DNA of 8,805 nt from Burkholderiales bacterium. GTDB taxonomy: Bacteria; Pseudomonadota; Gammaproteobacteria; Burkholderiales; Burkholderiaceae_C. Position 1 is the first letter of the stretch, and each line of letters opens with the position of its first letter. Positions 6,146 to 8,805 of the stretch are shown here, in pieces. The notes under the pieces are model-generated. The model was not told where the DNA came from. It did no database searches and saw only the letters and a list, made by a program, of their open reading frames with translations. A program made the position numbers and the translations under genes. The DNA lies in the NCBI GenBank assembly GCA_011390055.1, contig JAABTC010000055.1:1-8805 (forward strand), written 5' to 3'.

Positions 6146-6972
6146 TGGACCCGCCCTCCGAGACGGCGCGTCAGGCGGGCGGCAACGTCGACAACGTGGG
6201 CGCGCTGGCCCTGCTGGCCTTGCGACGGGTCGGGCTGGCGCAGCGACTTCTGCAGGCACATGCCGATGCCAGCGACGACGCCGCCCCCCGCGTCGAACAC
6301 CGGTGCGCCGATGCAGTGCACGCCCTCCCGCACGCCCTCGTCGTCGACGCTGTAACCGCGCTCGCGCACCTCGGCGAGTTCGGCAAGCAGGGCATCGACC
6401 GGCGGCACATCACGGGCCGTCCTCGGCTTCGGGCCACGCGCAGCCATCAGCGCGCGCACCTCCGCTTCAGGCCGGTGCGCGAGCATGGCCTTGCCCGACG
6501 CCGCCAACGCGGCCGGCAGGCGCATGCCGAGGTTGAACGACAACCCGAGCGGGCGCGCGCCAGGGCGCGTGGCGATGTAGACCACGTCGGCACCGCTCAG
6601 GATGGCCAGCACCACCGTCTCGTCGGGCGCCGCGTCGCGGGCGGCCCACAGCGCGGCAAACTCCTGCGCCACACTGGTATCGGCGATGAAGGCGTCGGCC
6701 AGGTTCATCACGCGCGGGCCGATGTAGAAATGACCTTCGGGGCTGCGGCGCAAGTAGCCCAGGGCGAGCAGCGTCGAACACAGGCCGTGCACGCTGCTCT
6801 TGGGCAACTGCAGGCCGGCAGCCAGCCTTGCCAGCGGCATCGGATGACGCTCCTCGGCCAGGCGATCGAGCAGGCTCATCGCGCGCGTCACCGCTGGCAC
6901 ATGCGCCGGCGCGCCGCGCGCCCGGCGCGGCGCCGTCGCATTCGCGCGGGAAGTGCCTTCGAGCAGGGACAT
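6142..6972 (-). CDS. IclR-family transcriptional regulator
   Basis: This 276-residue DNA-binding regulator has a winged helix-turn-helix at about 26-85 (VPAVTRAMSLLDRLAEE, then LAAGLQLPKSSVHGLCSTLL at 50-69). The IclR effector domain covers about 100-270, with typical stretches LGMRLPAALAASGKAMLA (148-165) and RERGYSVDDEGVREGVHCIG (203-222). It has an unusual Pro/Gln-rich stretch at 246-254 (QPDPSQGQQ). The ATG at 6972 is the only good start near the domain, but its ribosome binding site is poor. It is the first gene of the operon and overlaps livG by GTGA, so it probably controls its own operon. The inverted half-sites 28 bases upstream are candidate operators. Its ligand is unknown. A compound carried by the importer, or a catabolic product of it, is the natural guess. 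Confidence 0.9.
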   Translation of the reverse strand: MSLLEGTSRANATAPRRARGAPAHVPAVTRAMSLLDRLAEERHPMPLARLAAGLQLPKSSVHGLCSTLLALGYLRRSPEGHFYIGPRVMNLADAFIADTSVAQEFAALWAARDAAPDETVVLAILSGADVVYIATRPGARPLGLSFNLGMRLPAALAASGKAMLAHRPEAEVRALMAARGPKPRTARDVPPVDALLAELAEVRERGYSVDDEGVREGVHCIGAPVFDAGGGVVAGIGMCLQKSLRQPDPSQGQQGQRAHVVDVAARLTRRLGGRVQ

Positions 6973-6999
6973 GGCGGGTTGCAGGGTGGCTTGAAGCGT

Positions 7000-7023
7000 C
7001 GCTGAATGGTTCAGCGGGCTGAA
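7000..7023. promoter_or_regulatory. Candidate IclR operator: three alternating half-sites
   Basis: Three copies of one hexamer alternate in direction: GCTGAA (7001-7006), TTCAGC (7010-7015) and GCTGAA (7018-7023). The first pair extends to a perfect CGCTGAA-TGG-TTCAGCG repeat (7000-7016), and the second forms TTCAGC-GG-GCTGAA (7010-7023). They lie 28 to 51 bases upstream of the IclR start. IclR-family proteins bind short palindromes near their own promoters, so autoregulation is a reasonable inference. Binding itself is not shown. Confidence 0.6.
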
Positions 7024-7036
7024 TGATGTCCAGCCC
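7016..7036. repeat. Second inverted repeat upstream of the IclR gene
   Basis: GGGCTG (7016-7021) pairs with CAGCCC (7031-7036) across nine bases, overlapping the third operator half-site. It may be part of the same control region or a leader stem-loop. The rest of the gap up to 7112 shows no clear terminator, and no sigma-70 promoter with good hexamers and spacing was found. TTGGAT and TAGACT are present on the - strand but only 14 bases apart. Confidence 0.4.
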
Positions 7037-7112
7037 GATGAACCCAACGCCGAGAGTCTAGGCGCCTTGCGCGGATCCAATGGGCCATGCCGGCGTGCTC
7101 CGCGGGAAAACG

Positions 7113-7622
7113 CTAAGGCGGCGAACCCTGACCACTTGGCCGAACCAACGACGCCGCGGCCGTGAACGCGGCGACAACCTCGGGCGGCGCCTGCACCAGC
7201 TCGATCAACACGCCCTCCCCGGCGAGCGGAAATTCGTCGCTCGCTTTGGGATGCACGAAGCAGATGTCGTGGCCCGCCGCACCGCGGCGGATGCCGCCCG
7301 GCGCGAAACGCAAGCCCTGTGCGCCGAGCCAGGCCACCGCAGCCGGCAGGTCGTCGACCCACAGGCCGATGTGGTTGAGTGGCGTCGCGTGCACCGCAGG
7401 TTTCTTGTCGGGGTCGAGCGGCTGCATCAGGTCGACCTCGACGGCCAGCGGCCCGCTGCCCAGCGCGCAAATGTCCTCGTCGACGTTCTCGCGCTCGCTG
7501 CGGAACTGGCCCTTGACCTCCAAGCCGAACAGGTCGACCCACAGGCCCCGCAGGCGCTGCTTGTCGGGCCCGCCGATGGCCACCTGCTGCAGACCGAGGA
7601 TGCGAAACGGGCGCGCGGTCAT
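7113..7622 (-). CDS. VOC-family protein, probable methylmalonyl-CoA epimerase
   Basis: This 169-residue vicinal oxygen chelate (glyoxalase fold) protein has two beta-alpha-beta-beta-beta modules. Recognisable parts are LQQVAIGG near the start, AVEVDLMQPLDP in the middle, LNHIGLWVDDLPAAVAWL and the late strand GVLIELVQAP, which is typical of methylmalonyl-CoA epimerase. Metal ligands are expected from His in NHIG and Glu in LIEL. The first ligand, usually His in DHVAI, is Gln13 here (QQVAI). The gene overlaps the upstream carboxylase gene by ATGA, and that enzyme's product would be (S)-methylmalonyl-CoA, which the epimerase converts to the R form for the B12-dependent mutase. The context thus supports the epimerase call, but a lactoylglutathione lyase-like or other VOC role is not excluded. 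At 169 residues it is longer than usual (about 135-150), with an Ala/Pro-rich tail. Confidence 0.68.
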   Translation of the reverse strand: MTARPFRILGLQQVAIGGPDKQRLRGLWVDLFGLEVKGQFRSERENVDEDICALGSGPLAVEVDLMQPLDPDKKPAVHATPLNHIGLWVDDLPAAVAWLGAQGLRFAPGGIRRGAAGHDICFVHPKASDEFPLAGEGVLIELVQAPPEVVAAFTAAASLVRPSGQGSPP

Positions 7623-8805
7623 CGGGCGAAGCTGAGGATGGGTTGGTCCACCGCCAGGCTCTCGCCCTTGCGGGCCAGCAGTTCGCCGACGACGCCGTCG
7701 GTGGCGGCGGTCAGGATGTTTTCCATCTTCATCGCCTCGATCACCGCGAGCTTTTCGCCCGCGAGCACCTTCTGCCCGGGCTGCACGCGGATGTCGGCCA
7801 GCAGGCCGGGCATCGGCGAGAGCAGGAACCTCGACAGGTCGGGCGGCGGCTTGTGCGGCATCAGTTTCAGCAACTCGGCAGCGCGCGGCAACAACGCCAG
7901 GGCCTCGATCTGCAGACCGTTGTGAGCCACGCGGATGGACAGCGGGTTCTTGGCACCCCCGCGTTCAACTTGCGCGGTGAACGGGTGGCCGTTGCAGGTG
8001 CCTTCCATGCGCAACTCGCCCGGCTGCGTGGCACTTCGCAGCACATAGCGTCGCTTGCCGATCAGGACCGTGGCGCTGTCGGCGTCGGCATCGAACTCCT
8101 CGATGTGCACGGCATGGTGCACGTGCGCGGCGCCTGGGCCGAGCACCACCACCACCAGATCGGGCAGCGACAGTGCGCCATGGCCGGGCAACTGGCCACT
8201 GATGCCGGCCGAGCGCTCGCGCGCCTTGCGGCGCACGTAGGCCGCGAGCGCGACCAGGAACAGCGGGTCGTCGTGCGGCACCTCCCTGGCCGAGAAGCCG
8301 GTGGGGTAGTGCTCGGCGATGAAGCCCGTGGTGAAGTCGCCGGCGACGAATTTCGGGTGCGCGAGCAGCGCCGACTGGAACGGGATGTTCGACGCAACGC
8401 CGCGAATCACGAAGCCATTGAGCGCCTCGCGCATCTTCTCGATCGCCTCGTTGCGGTCGCGGCCGTGCACGATCAATTTGGCGATCATCGAGTCGTAGTG
8501 CATCGGGATCTCGCCACCCTCGCCCACGCCCGTGTCCACGCGCACGCCCTCGAGCTCGGGCGGCGGCCGGAAGCTCACCAGACGGCCGGTCGAGGGCAGG
8601 AAGTTGCGCAACGGATCCTCGGCATTGATGCGGCATTCGATGGCCCACCCGTTGCGCGGAATCTGCTCCTGCGTGAAGGGCAGGCTCTCGCCCGCGGCCA
8701 CGCGGATCATCAGCTCGACCAGGTCCAGGCCGGTGATGCACTCGGTGACCGGGTGCTCGACCTGCAGCCGCGTGTTCATCTCGAGAAAGTAGAAGCGCTG
8801 ATCGG
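7619..8805 (-). CDS. pccA: Propionyl-CoA carboxylase alpha subunit, 3' part (cut by the window edge)
   Basis: The visible 394 C-terminal residues belong to a biotin-dependent carboxylase alpha subunit. This subunit carboxylates biotin with ATP and bicarbonate and passes CO2 to propionyl-CoA through the beta subunit. The sequence enters with the biotin carboxylase active-site stretch EMNTRLQVEHPVTE, followed by CRINAEDP, a GVGEGGEIPMHYDSMIAKL region and SNIPFQSALLAHPKFVAGDF. A middle linking (BT) domain follows, then a biotinyl domain ending the protein, with EAMKMEN carrying the biotinylated Lys. The match to PccA rather than MccA or AccC rests on the overall pattern and the fused BT and biotinyl domains, and it is strengthened by the epimerase-like gene that overlaps its stop. 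The 5' end lies beyond 8805, so neither the start nor the ATP-grasp N-terminal half is seen. Another acyl-CoA carboxylase specificity remains possible. Confidence 0.88.
   Translation of the reverse strand, partial: DQRFYFLEMNTRLQVEHPVTECITGLDLVELMIRVAAGESLPFTQEQIPRNGWAIECRINAEDPLRNFLPSTGRLVSFRPPPELEGVRVDTGVGEGGEIPMHYDSMIAKLIVHGRDRNEAIEKMREALNGFVIRGVASNIPFQSALLAHPKFVAGDFTTGFIAEHYPTGFSAREVPHDDPLFLVALAAYVRRKARERSAGISGQLPGHGALSLPDLVVVVLGPGAAHVHHAVHIEEFDADADSATVLIGKRRYVLRSATQPGELRMEGTCNGHPFTAQVERGGAKNPLSIRVAHNGLQIEALALLPRAAELLKLMPHKPPPDLSRFLLSPMPGLLADIRVQPGQKVLAGEKLAVIEAMKMENILTAATDGVVGELLARKGESLAVDQPILSFAR

Noticed and set aside
6142..7542. Extension of the IclR frame upstream to about 466 codons
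   Set aside because: The added part overlaps the VOC gene and the operator region, has no family similarity, and would make the protein far longer than the IclR family norm of 250-280.

Overview
The window is GC-rich, tightly packed bacterial DNA. Its protein sequences look like Betaproteobacteria, most likely Burkholderiales near Comamonadaceae or the Rubrivivax/Leptothrix group. This placement rests on recognising the propionyl-CoA carboxylase and transporter proteins and on an integron integrase of the class 1 type. No search was run.

Left part (1 to about 1343): the integrase end of a chromosomal integron. A complete IntI gene on the + strand lines up with class 1 IntI1 (recalled from memory) at a constant 15-residue offset across all catalytic residues. 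Its upstream region holds a clean LexA (SOS) box, inverted repeats, a tentative leftward cassette promoter, and an attI-like site on the - strand that matches the recalled attI1 at about 33 of 40 positions without gaps. The cassette array, if there is one, would start within the first 43 bases and run off the left edge. No attC site is visible.

Middle part (1475 to 6972): one - strand operon, convergent with intI. In transcription order it holds an IclR-family regulator, livG, livF, a periplasmic substrate-binding protein, livH and livM. Together they form a complete ABC importer of the branched-chain amino acid (HAAT) type. IclR/livG share a GTGA overlap and livH/livM an ATGA overlap, which suggests coupled translation. 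LivF has Arg in place of the Walker A Lys. Upstream of the IclR gene lie three alternating GCTGAA/TTCAGC half-sites, a good operator candidate.

Right part (7113 to 8805, - strand): the 3' part of a biotin-dependent carboxylase alpha subunit (pccA-like, cut by the window edge) overlaps by ATGA a VOC-family protein resembling methylmalonyl-CoA epimerase. Both fit the route propionyl-CoA to methylmalonyl-CoA, into which valine and isoleucine breakdown feeds. The importer next door may therefore supply a substrate for this pathway; that link is inferred from position only.

I see no clearly new multi-gene system. The most unusual part is the integron platform: an attI1-like site with a non-consensus core, a LexA box overlapped by a possible Pc promoter, and stem-loops in the leader.
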